NCBI GenBank assembly: GCA_029983755.1
Contig: JASBYX010000012.1
Coordinates: forward strand, 1 to 37,706
Direction of reading: 5' to 3'
DNA length: 37,706 bases
From: Anaerovoracaceae bacterium
Lineage (GTDB): Bacteria > Bacillota > Clostridia > Peptostreptococcales > Anaerovoracaceae
Below are positions 1 through 7,462 of this stretch, in pieces. The notes under the pieces are model-generated. The model saw only the letters and a program-made list of their open reading frames with translations. It ran no database searches and had not been told where the DNA came from. The translations under genes and the position numbers were made by a program. How positions within the stretch are numbered: the first letter of the stretch is position 1; every line of letters begins with the position of its first letter.

Positions 1-35
1 TGATTAATTTCGCAGCTGTTTTACTTTGTTTTTGC

Positions 36-64
36 TTGACAAGGGGATAGAAATACGGTAAATT
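36..64 (+). promoter_or_regulatory. Sigma-A type promoter of the xre-pot operon
   Basis: The -35 box TTGACA lies at 36-41 and the -10 box TAAATT at 59-64, with a 17-bp spacer. Transcription would start near position 71, inside the palindrome at 65-83, so a protein bound there would block initiation. It is the only good promoter seen ahead of the pot genes. Confidence 0.65.
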
Positions 65-83
65 AGTTTAGTAAAACTAAACT
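65..83. promoter_or_regulatory. 19-bp palindromic operator, probably for the XRE-cupin repressor
   Basis: AGTTTAGT at 65-72 and ACTAAACT at 76-83 are perfect inverted arms around a 3-bp AAA spacer. The site begins one base after the -10 box and covers the predicted transcription start. This is the expected place for an autoregulatory operator of the HTH protein encoded next. That this protein is the one that binds is inference. Confidence 0.6.
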
Positions 84-96
84 CTGTGTTTATTAT

Positions 97-639
97 ATGA
101 TGGATATGAGTATAGGAAAGAGAATCAAAGAAATTAGAATTATAAACGGTCTTACCCAAGAAGAGCTCGCAGATCGGGCTGAGCTGTCAAAGGGGTTTAT
201 ATCCCAAGTTGAAAGAGATCTGACTTCCCCGTCAATAGCAACACTGGAGGACATACTACAGTGTCTGGGAGTTGACATAGCTGATTTTTTCGCAAAAGCT
301 GAGCCCGTACAGACAGTGTTCGGGGAAAAAGACTATTTTGTGAAAGAAGAAAAAGAAACAGGTGTAACGATAGAGTGGATAGTTCCCAACGCACAGAAGA
401 ATTCCATGGAGCCCATAAGGGTGACAATTGATCCGGGTGGTGAGACCATGATGGATGCCCCCCACGAAGGGGAAGAGTTCGGGTACGTACTTGAAGGATC
501 AGTGGAGATTCTGTGGGAAGACAAATCTTATACGGCAAATGCAGGAGAGACATTTTACTATAAGGCAGATAAGGGCCATAGGATACGATCTGAAAAGGGA
601 GCAAAGCTTATTTGGATATCTACGCCACCAAATTTTTAG
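97..639 (+). CDS. XRE-family regulator with C-terminal cupin domain (PuuR-like), first gene of the pot operon
   Basis: This is a DNA-binding regulator of about 180 residues. An N-terminal lambda-repressor-like helix-turn-helix (about residues 6-62, with the typical GLTQEELA and SKGFISQVER segments) is followed by a single cupin barrel (about 100-178), including a G-EEFGYVLEG strand and a GETFYY turn. HTH-cupin proteins of this build commonly sit in front of potABCD and are thought to sense polyamines or related metabolites through the cupin. The gene is 39 bp upstream of potA and follows a 19-bp palindrome over its own promoter, which suggests autoregulation of the whole operon. Three ATG codons (97, 100, 106) are possible starts. 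None has a recognisable Shine-Dalgarno sequence, and the predicted leader is only about 26 nt. Confidence 0.88.
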   Translation: MMDMSIGKRIKEIRIINGLTQEELADRAELSKGFISQVERDLTSPSIATLEDILQCLGVDIADFFAKAEPVQTVFGEKDYFVKEEKETGVTIEWIVPNAQKNSMEPIRVTIDPGGETMMDAPHEGEEFGYVLEGSVEILWEDKSYTANAGETFYYKADKGHRIRSEKGAKLIWISTPPNF

Positions 640-678
640 GCATTAATTGAGATTGAAAGATTTTATTAGGAGGTTTTG

Positions 679-1755
679 ATGGCAAACACACCAATCATTG
701 AACTGAAGAACATTTACAAAAGCTTCGGAGAAACGGAGGTATTGACAGACTTTAATCTAGAAGTAGGGGAGAAGGAATTCATTACTCTCCTCGGTCCCTC
801 AGGCTGCGGAAAGACTACGATACTGAGAATTGTAGGAGGATTCGAAACACCAGATAGGGGAAGTGTAATATTTCAGGGAAAGGATATTACAGATGTTCCT
901 CCAAACAAAAGAGAAATAAATACGGTATTCCAAAAGTATGCACTATTTCCCCATATGAATGTTCAGGACAATATTGCCTTTGGTCTTAAAATCAGTGGGA
1001 AAACCGATCAGTATATTAAAGACAAAATACAGTATGCCCTTAAGTTGGTGAATTTGGATGGCTATGAAACCCGAAGCATACAGAGCCTGTCTGGAGGTCA
1101 GCAGCAGAGAATTGCCATGGCAAGGGCTATTGTTAACGAACCTAAGGTTCTGCTTCTGGATGAGCCCCTTGGAGCTCTCGATCTCAAACTCAGACAGGAC
1201 ATGGAGTATGAGTTAATAAGACTTAATAATGAGCTTGGTATAACTTTTATCTATGTCACCCATGATCAAGAAGAAGCGTTGACAATGAGTGATAAAGTCG
1301 TTGTAATGAACATGGGACATATACAACAGATGGGAACGCCTGAAGAGATATATAACGAACCTGAAAACGCCTTTGTTGCTGACTTTATCGGAGACAGTAA
1401 CATAATAGACGGTGTCATGGAAGAGGATAGGCTTGTAAGAATCTGTGGTGAAAAATGGCCTTGTGTAGATGAAGGGTTTGGCAGGAACAAGCCCGTAGAT
1501 GTGGTCATAAGGCCAGAGGATATCATCATTAGAGAGCCTGGAGAAGGAAGGCTTGACGGTGAGGTTGTGCACAATGTGTTCATAGGCGTTCACTATGAGA
1601 TGGAAATTATGGCAGGCGGTTTCACTTGGCTTGCCCAAAACACCACAAATTTCGAGGTGGGCTCCCAGGTGTCCATTGATGTCACCCCTTCGAATATACA
1701 GATAATGCACAAGCCACAATCAATAGAAGAGGAGGCGATGGAAATTGACACTTAA
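679..1755 (+). CDS. potA: Spermidine/putrescine ABC transporter ATP-binding protein PotA
   Basis: This is the ATPase subunit of a polyamine importer at the inner face of the membrane. The Walker A motif GPSGCGKT is at residues 39-46. The ABC signature LSGGQQQR, the Walker B region LLLDEPLGALD and the switch histidine (THDQEEA) follow in order. The last ~100 residues form the TOBE-type regulatory domain (VDVVIRPEDI segment), and the length of 358 residues is normal for PotA. ATG 679 is preferred because AGGAGG at 668-673 is correctly spaced; a TTG just before it at 676 is less likely. The 3' end overlaps potB by 11 bp, indicating translational coupling. Confidence 0.95.
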   Translation: MANTPIIELKNIYKSFGETEVLTDFNLEVGEKEFITLLGPSGCGKTTILRIVGGFETPDRGSVIFQGKDITDVPPNKREINTVFQKYALFPHMNVQDNIAFGLKISGKTDQYIKDKIQYALKLVNLDGYETRSIQSLSGGQQQRIAMARAIVNEPKVLLLDEPLGALDLKLRQDMEYELIRLNNELGITFIYVTHDQEEALTMSDKVVVMNMGHIQQMGTPEEIYNEPENAFVADFIGDSNIIDGVMEEDRLVRICGEKWPCVDEGFGRNKPVDVVIRPEDIIIREPGEGRLDGEVVHNVFIGVHYEMEIMAGGFTWLAQNTTNFEVGSQVSIDVTPSNIQIMHKPQSIEEEAMEIDT

Positions 1756-2566
1756 GAAACAGTCTTTGTGGTCGGCTCCCTTCATCATTTGGATTTTGAT
1801 AGGGACAATCATTCCACTTCTCGCAATATGTTACTATGGATTTACAACCAGAGATGGAGATTGGACTTTTAGCAATATAATAGCTATAGGTAAAGCTGAG
1901 CACGCACGTGCTCTTTGGTTAGCCCTTGCCCTTGCAGTAGCCAGCACATTTATGTGTTTTGTGCTGGCATACCCAATAGCATTGATTCTCAGAGCATCTA
2001 AGTTGGGAGAAAGAGGTTTCATAGTTTTTCTTTTCATTTTACCTATGTGGATGAATTTTCTCTTGAGGACCATGGCCTGGCAGGTCATTTTGGAAAAGGG
2101 AGGCCTGATCAACAGCCTTATAACCGGAGCAGGACTACCTGCACTTGAAATCATAAATACACCTTGGGCAGTAATTTTGGGCATGGTTTACGATTTCTTG
2201 CCGTTTATGATCCTGCCGATTTACAACACCCTGATAAAAATCGACAGTCAGATCATAGAGGCGGCATACGATCTTGGTGCTTCGTGGTTTACTGTTAATT
2301 TCAAGGTCATTCTACCTTTATGTATACCTGGAATTGCCAGTGGGGTGACGATGGTTTTTGTCCCATCTCTGACCACCTTCGTAATTTCAAACATGTTGGG
2401 CGGTGGCAAGATAAATCTAATTGGAAACATTATAGAGCAAGAGTTTACCACATCAGCAAACTGGAATCTAGGTTCCGGGCTGTCCCTTGTGATGATGGTT
2501 TTCATAGTAGTTTCCATGATGCTGCTTTCAAAACTTGATAAGAACAAGGAGGGGAATTTCATATGA
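1745..2566 (+). CDS. potB: Spermidine/putrescine ABC transporter permease PotB
   Basis: This is an integral membrane permease of about 273 residues with roughly six hydrophobic segments. It carries the cytoplasmic coupling loop that docks on the ATPase, seen here as EAAYDLGASWFTVNFKV followed by ILPL. The start is a TTG at 1745, chosen because AGGAGG at 1730-1735 lies nine bases upstream and the reading frame opens inside the end of potA. Its end overlaps the potC start in an ATGA arrangement. The order A-B-C-D and the family motifs make the assignment secure. Whether spermidine or putrescine is preferred cannot be read from the sequence. Confidence 0.93.
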   Translation: MTLKKQSLWSAPFIIWILIGTIIPLLAICYYGFTTRDGDWTFSNIIAIGKAEHARALWLALALAVASTFMCFVLAYPIALILRASKLGERGFIVFLFILPMWMNFLLRTMAWQVILEKGGLINSLITGAGLPALEIINTPWAVILGMVYDFLPFMILPIYNTLIKIDSQIIEAAYDLGASWFTVNFKVILPLCIPGIASGVTMVFVPSLTTFVISNMLGGGKINLIGNIIEQEFTTSANWNLGSGLSLVMMVFIVVSMMLLSKLDKNKEGNFI

Positions 2567-3348
2567 TTAAAGATTTGAAAAAGCCCCTGGGCTATATTTA
2601 TCTCGGCATAATAGTTGTATTCTTATATGCACCCATATTGACTTTGGTAGTCCTATCTTTCAACAGGAGCAGATCCATGGCAGTTTGGATGGGCTTTTCT
2701 GTAGATTGGTATCGAAGAATGATCGCTGATCCGATGATACTAGAGGCAATTTGGAATACCTTCTCAATAGCCCTCGTATCAGCGGTGATTGCAACTATAA
2801 TCGGAACCCTCGGGGCTATAGGAATAACGGCCATGAAAAAGTCACGACAGACAGCTATTTTGGCCTTTAATAACATCCCGCTTTTAAATGCGGATATCGT
2901 GATAGGAATTTCCTTGATGCTGACCTACCTGATATTTGGAATCAGCTTGAGCTGGGGCACCGTTTTGCTATCTCATATAACATTCAGCCTGCCTTACGTT
3001 ATTTTGTCCGTAATGCCAAAGCTGAAGCAAACGGCAAGAATGAACTATGAGGCGGCTCTTGACCTTGGGGCGACACCTATTCACGCATTCACTAAGGTTG
3101 TGCTGCCGGATGTTTTCCCGGGAATTATCAGCGGATTCCTGCTGGCATTCACAATGTCAGTAGATGATTTTGTTGTAACCCACTTCACAAGAGGAGCAGG
3201 TATAAATACAATCTCGACCCTGATATACAGTCAGGCCAAAGTCGGCATCAAGCCTACGCTTTTCGCCCTTTCCACTATTATCTTCGTGGTGGTCCTTGTG
3301 GTTTTAACGGTGAGCAACATTATCAGCAACAGAAAGAGCGTTGCATAA
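2563..3348 (+). CDS. potC: Spermidine/putrescine ABC transporter permease PotC
   Basis: This is the second permease of the polyamine importer, 261 residues with about six membrane segments. The coupling-loop motif is EAALDLGATPIHAFTKVVLPD-like, at about residues 166-186. The segment SVDDFVVTHF is typical of PotC. The ATG overlaps the potB stop by four bases and is preceded by AAGGAGGGG at about 2547-2555. PotC would pair with PotB to form the translocation channel. Confidence 0.93.
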   Translation: MIKDLKKPLGYIYLGIIVVFLYAPILTLVVLSFNRSRSMAVWMGFSVDWYRRMIADPMILEAIWNTFSIALVSAVIATIIGTLGAIGITAMKKSRQTAILAFNNIPLLNADIVIGISLMLTYLIFGISLSWGTVLLSHITFSLPYVILSVMPKLKQTARMNYEAALDLGATPIHAFTKVVLPDVFPGIISGFLLAFTMSVDDFVVTHFTRGAGINTISTLIYSQAKVGIKPTLFALSTIIFVVVLVVLTVSNIISNRKSVA

Positions 3349-3375
3349 ACGTGAATATGATGGAGGTATTTTGAT

Positions 3376-4488
3376 TTGAAAAAAATCCCAAAGCTAATAT
3401 TGATCACGCTAATTTTGATGTTTTGCGTTTTCGCAGGGACAGCTCTCAGCGGATGCGGCAACAAAACAGGTGAGAAGGTTTCAGTTTACTGCTTCGGCGA
3501 CTACATAGATCCAATTTTGATTCGTGACTTCGAGAAGGAAACGGGAATCAAGGTGGTGTATAGCACCTTTGATACAAATGAGGAGCTTTATCCGGTTATC
3601 AAGAACAACGGTGCAGACTATGATGTCATCTGTGCTTCAGACTACATGATTGAGAAGCTTCGGGAAGAGGGGCATCTGAGTGAACTTGACAAGAATGAAA
3701 TACCGAACCTAAAAAATGTTTTGCCTGAGTTCATGAAGAAGGTAGAGGTTTTCGATCCGGGGAATAAATATGCTGTACCTCACACCTGGGGCACCATGGG
3801 AATTATGTACAACAAAAAATCCATAGGTAAAAATGTGAAAATTCAAAGTTGGAGTGATCTCTGGCAGAAGAAGTACAAAGGAAAGGTTGTAATGCCTGAT
3901 TCCATGCGTGATACCATAGGAATTGGATTGAAGAAAAACGGATATTCATTGAATACCAAGGATGTTCACCAGCTCTTAGCCGCTCAGTACGACCTGATAC
4001 AGCAGAAACCTCTTGTGTATAAATATGTAAACGATTCTGCTAGAGATCTGATAATTGGCGGTTCGGCCGATCTTGCAGTTGTATGGAATGGTGAATTTCT
4101 ATACAGCAAAGCCGAAAACAAAGATGTTGACTTCGTGGTGCCTAAGGAGGGTTCTGAGGAATTCATAGATGCGTGGGCTATAACAGCTAAGGGTAAGAAC
4201 CAAAAAAATGCCAACAAGTGGATAAATTTCATGCTTTCAAAGAAGGCTTCCATAACGAATTTCAATTATCTGACCTATACAATTCCCAATAAATATGTCT
4301 ATGACAACATGGATAAACTCATCGCTGATCTGGATGAGCAAGCCTATAATGGTAAGGGCATCATCAAAAATAACGGCGTGGTGTTTCCGGAGGAGGAAGT
4401 CCTAGAAAGATGTGAGATTCTAAGAAATCTGGGTCCCGATGGAGATGACCTGTATACAGATATATGGAAGAAATTCAAGGCAGACTAG
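3376..4488 (+). CDS. potD: Spermidine/putrescine-binding lipoprotein PotD
   Basis: This is the extracellular substrate-binding component of the polyamine importer, 370 residues. A lysine-rich start and hydrophobic stretch lead to the lipobox LSGC, with the lipidated cysteine at residue 27. The mature protein is a family-1 type polyamine-binding fold, with the recognisable VYCFGDYIDP beginning, the VPHTWGTMGIMYN segment and the AWAITA segment. The TTG start at 3376 is supported by GGAGG at 3362-3366. It is the last gene of the pot operon. No clear intrinsic terminator follows; a 45-bp direct repeat fills the gap instead. Confidence 0.94.
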   Translation: MKKIPKLILITLILMFCVFAGTALSGCGNKTGEKVSVYCFGDYIDPILIRDFEKETGIKVVYSTFDTNEELYPVIKNNGADYDVICASDYMIEKLREEGHLSELDKNEIPNLKNVLPEFMKKVEVFDPGNKYAVPHTWGTMGIMYNKKSIGKNVKIQSWSDLWQKKYKGKVVMPDSMRDTIGIGLKKNGYSLNTKDVHQLLAAQYDLIQQKPLVYKYVNDSARDLIIGGSADLAVVWNGEFLYSKAENKDVDFVVPKEGSEEFIDAWAITAKGKNQKNANKWINFMLSKKASITNFNYLTYTIPNKYVYDNMDKLIADLDEQAYNGKGIIKNNGVVFPEEEVLERCEILRNLGPDGDDLYTDIWKKFKAD

Positions 4489-4593
4489 GTGCCGTAAATG
4501 TATGGGGAAGTTGAATAATTATAAAGGACGGTTTTCCCTGAGGCACTCGGTTCCGTGAATGTATGGGGAAGTTGAATAATTATAAAGGACGGT
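4488..4593. repeat. 45-bp direct repeat in the potD-SDR gap
   Basis: Positions 4488-4532 and 4549-4593 match with two differences (4491/4552 and 4496/4557), at an offset of 61 bp. The first copy begins at the potD stop codon. The second ends just before the G-rich ribosome binding site of the next gene. Each copy contains the AT-rich segment TTGAATAATTATAAAGGAC. It looks like a recent tandem duplication of the leader of the SDR gene. Confidence 0.85.
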
Positions 4594-4602
4594 GGGGGAT
4601 AA

Positions 4603-5343
4603 ATGAGTAAAATGAAGGCTGTTTTTGTAACCGGTGGTAGCCGGGGTATAGGAAGAGCTTGCACAAAATACCTTGTTGGCATGGGTTACAAGGTTGCATT
4701 CACATATTTCCAAAGCGAAAAGGAGGCAAAGGATCTTGTGCTTAGCCTTGGGGATGGCGGTGCCAATGTCTGTGCTGTTTTTGCAGACGTCCGAGATCCG
4801 GATGCCGTGTCTGAGGCTGTGTCTGAGGGGGCTAGGATTCTTGGTGTTCCGGGGTTTGATGGGGTCGTGCTTGCAGCGGGCGTCAGTTACATCGAGCCTT
4901 TCGACTTGTCGAAAGGCGATCACTGGAATGATGTTTTGGAAACAAATGTGACAGGATGCGCCAATGTCATTTGGGAGATCATACCTCACATGATTGCTGA
5001 GAAAAACGGAGCAGCTGTTTTGTTGTCATCGATTTGGGGCTCTGTGGGTGCATCTTGCGAGGTCGCATATTCAGCCAGTAAGGGAGCGGTTGAATCCTTG
5101 TGCAAGGCTTTGTCAAAGGAACTGGGGCCGTCCAATATAAGGGTGAATTGTGTGGCGCCGGGAATCATAGATACGGATATGAACTGCGAATTATCGGAGT
5201 GCGATATTGCGGCTTTCCTGGACGGGGTGTCGCTAGGGAGAATGGGAACTCCTGAGGATGTGGCATCTGTTGTGGAGTTTCTCTTATCCGAGAAGAGTGC
5301 CTATATGACGGGGCAAATATTAAGGGTAGATGGCGGGCTGTAA
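4603..5343 (+). CDS. ymfI: SDR-family reductase, probably elongation factor P 5-aminopentanone reductase
   Basis: This is a classical short-chain dehydrogenase/reductase of 246 residues. The nucleotide-binding motif TGGSRGIG is at about residues 10-17. The catalytic serine is in LLSSIWG (S143) and the YxxxK pair is Y156/K160. It ends in the usual GQILRVDGG. The stretch SSIWGSVGASCEVAYSASK together with IIDTDMN resembles Firmicutes proteins annotated as EF-P 5-aminopentanone reductase (Bacillus YmfI), which reduces the 5-aminopentanone group on EF-P. This is from memory of the family, not a search. FabG (3-oxoacyl-ACP reductase) is the main alternative, but no fatty acid genes are nearby. GGTGGGGG at 4591-4598 serves as ribosome binding site, and the terminator overlaps its stop. 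Confidence 0.7.
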   Translation: MSKMKAVFVTGGSRGIGRACTKYLVGMGYKVAFTYFQSEKEAKDLVLSLGDGGANVCAVFADVRDPDAVSEAVSEGARILGVPGFDGVVLAAGVSYIEPFDLSKGDHWNDVLETNVTGCANVIWEIIPHMIAEKNGAAVLLSSIWGSVGASCEVAYSASKGAVESLCKALSKELGPSNIRVNCVAPGIIDTDMNCELSECDIAAFLDGVSLGRMGTPEDVASVVEFLLSEKSAYMTGQILRVDGGL

Positions 5344-5354
5344 AGCCCGTTTTT
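5334..5354 (+). terminator. Intrinsic terminator of the SDR gene
   Basis: CGGGCT (5334-5339) and AGCCCG (5344-5349) form a six-pair GC-rich stem with a GTAA loop, followed directly by TTTTT at 5350-5354. The loop contains the stop codon of the gene, so coding and termination signals overlap. Confidence 0.9.
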
Positions 5355-5412
5355 GCTTGTTTTTGACAATTCTGGAGGGTGGAAAATAAATGTAAAATAA
5401 TGGAAGTTATCG

Positions 5413-5441
5413 TTGCATTAGTTTGGGGATTTTGGTATAAT
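5413..5441 (+). promoter_or_regulatory. Promoter of the FHA-FtsW/PBP genes
   Basis: TTGCAT (5413-5418) and TATAAT (5436-5441) are separated by 17 bp. This is a near-consensus sigma-A promoter about 57 bp upstream of the first codon of the FHA-FtsW gene. A second TTGACA at 5363-5368 has a poorer partner. Confidence 0.75.
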
Positions 5442-5497
5442 TTAGGATATATTTAGTTAGCTTTGACAATTGAATCTTAAAGTAATTTAGGATTGCG

Positions 5498-7462
5498 TTG
5501 TCAGTAGTGGAAACGAGGGACGATTTGGCGGAATTTTTTGCTAGTGTCAAAGATGTAATACAGGGATGGTTCACAAGTCTATATGATGTGTGGAACATGC
5601 AAGATAGAGAGGCTGTTCTTTTCACTGCCCTTGCCAGATGGATTTTTATCATTCTGGCTGTATATATTTTGTTGCGATGCTTTCTAAGTTTGTTGTTCAG
5701 CAAGAATCCAAGCGAAGTGTGGGCATATTTTCACATTGAGGGAAGGCACGATGAAGATGATGGTGTGAGCATTCCGATAACCCACTGGGAGAATGTAGTG
5801 GGCAGAGGAAAGAGTAGCGATATAAGCGTTGACGATTTGGGAGTTTCCAGGACTCATGGAACACTTTGTCGTGATGACGACAATAGGTGGACCTATATGG
5901 ACTTTGGCTCCAAAAATGGAGCTACAATCAACGGCCGAACTGTCCTCCCCAATAACCCTGTTAGTATTGTGCCCGGGGATGAACTCGTGCTCGGAAAACG
6001 CAGGTGTACATTATTTCCTATAAGCATTGAAGAGAAGAATAATAACCGGGCTATGAGGATGGAGGACACGAGGTTTTCATCTCCATGGAGTATTCTAATA
6101 GCTTTGACAATCTTCCAAATCCTTACATTGATGCAGCTAAGGATCGCTCTGGGAGATGAGTTTAAACCTAATATTGTAATAGCCTTCGTCGGAATGATTG
6201 CCCTTGTTTGGGGATATGTTATTTTCATGAAGGGCCTTAAAAGAAAAGCTTTTGAAATGGAATTTATAGCATTTTTCCTTTCAACACTGAGCCTTTCCGT
6301 GACGGCAACCAAGTATCCAGGGGCGGTGTTTAAGCAATTCATTGCTGTTGCTTTGGGATTTGCACTATTTTTTACAATGTGCTTGTATTTGAGAGATCTG
6401 ACCCGTGTAAAGAAAGTTAAACCTTTTTTGATAATAGGTGCAGGAATTTTTCTGATAATAAACTTGGTATTTGCGAAAGCTACATTTGGTGCACAGAACT
6501 GGATAAGCATTGGCGGCTTTTCTGTTCAACCTTCAGAACTTGTTAAGCTTGCATATATATGGGTAGGAGCAGAGAGCCTGAACTATCTTGTAAACAAGAG
6601 GGACAACCTAATATTCATGGGCTTCTCAGCGTTTTGCTTTATATGCTTGGCCCTGATGAATGACTTTGGAACAGCGATAATCTTTTTCGTTAGTTTTCTG
6701 ATCATCTCATTCCTTCGAAGTGGAGATTTCACCAAGCTTATCGTACTTGTTGGCGTAGCGTTTGTGGGTGGGCTTATGGTTCTAAAGTTTAAGAGCTATG
6801 TTGCTGCCAGATTTGCTACATGGAGACATGTGTGGGATTTTGCAGATACGACGGGGTTCCAGCAGACCAGAGCTTTATCTGCCACAGCTAGTGGGGGTAT
6901 GGTGGGTGTGGGAGCCGGAAAAGGATGGTTGAGCGAAATTCCCGCATCTGATACAGATATGGTATTCCCGCTGATCTCTGAAGAATGGGGAGTAATTATC
7001 GCTACCCTTGCAGTGCTTGCTATAATAACACTCTCTATCTTTGCGGTTAGGTCCATATTAGCAGGTAGGTCAACATTCTATACGATAGCTGCATGTTCTG
7101 CCACATCCATGTTCTTATTTCAGACCGGACTAAATGTTTTTGGATCAGTAGATATACTACCATTTACCGGAGTAACTTTTCCGTTCGTATCTAATGGTGG
7201 AACCAGTATGATATCCTGTTGGGGGTTGTTGGCATTCTTAAAAGCAGCAGATACTAGACAAAACGCTAGCTTTGCCGTCAGTCTAAAGGATAAGTCCAAG
7301 GGAGATGAGGTAGAGATTTCCGATGATGAGAATTTCGATGAACCTTTAATAGGAGAAGACGATTCTAAATACGATGACAGATCTCTTATAGAGGACACGT
7401 CCTATACAGATGAAGAGCTTGAGGCTATAGCTAAGGGTGAGTTTTTCGGGGAGGATAAGTAA
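5498..7462 (+). CDS. FHA domain fused to FtsW/RodA/SpoVE-type glycosyltransferase
   Basis: This 654-residue membrane protein has a membrane segment at about residues 43-67, then a forkhead-associated domain (about 76-178) with the full phosphothreonine-binding signature: VGRGKSSDIS, then SRTHGTL, then GSKNG and ING. A SEDS-type polytopic region follows (about 195-590), with PSELVKLAYIW, a DFGTA segment and the late GVTFPFVSNGGTS loop. SEDS proteins polymerise lipid II outside the membrane together with a class B PBP, and the next gene is such a PBP. The acidic C-terminal tail (595-654) is cytoplasmic. The FHA domain implies control by a Ser/Thr kinase, as in actinobacterial wall-synthesis loci. 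The start is uncertain: TTG 5498 or GTG 5507, both with weak ribosome binding sites. Confidence 0.88.
   Translation: MSVVETRDDLAEFFASVKDVIQGWFTSLYDVWNMQDREAVLFTALARWIFIILAVYILLRCFLSLLFSKNPSEVWAYFHIEGRHDEDDGVSIPITHWENVVGRGKSSDISVDDLGVSRTHGTLCRDDDNRWTYMDFGSKNGATINGRTVLPNNPVSIVPGDELVLGKRRCTLFPISIEEKNNNRAMRMEDTRFSSPWSILIALTIFQILTLMQLRIALGDEFKPNIVIAFVGMIALVWGYVIFMKGLKRKAFEMEFIAFFLSTLSLSVTATKYPGAVFKQFIAVALGFALFFTMCLYLRDLTRVKKVKPFLIIGAGIFLIINLVFAKATFGAQNWISIGGFSVQPSELVKLAYIWVGAESLNYLVNKRDNLIFMGFSAFCFICLALMNDFGTAIIFFVSFLIISFLRSGDFTKLIVLVGVAFVGGLMVLKFKSYVAARFATWRHVWDFADTTGFQQTRALSATASGGMVGVGAGKGWLSEIPASDTDMVFPLISEEWGVIIATLAVLAIITLSIFAVRSILAGRSTFYTIAACSATSMFLFQTGLNVFGSVDILPFTGVTFPFVSNGGTSMISCWGLLAFLKAADTRQNASFAVSLKDKSKGDEVEISDDENFDEPLIGEDDSKYDDRSLIEDTSYTDEELEAIAKGEFFGEDK

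Noticed and set aside
1213..1719. 168-codon open frame on the minus strand within potA
   Set aside because: It is a shadow of the potA coding region with no recognisable domain.
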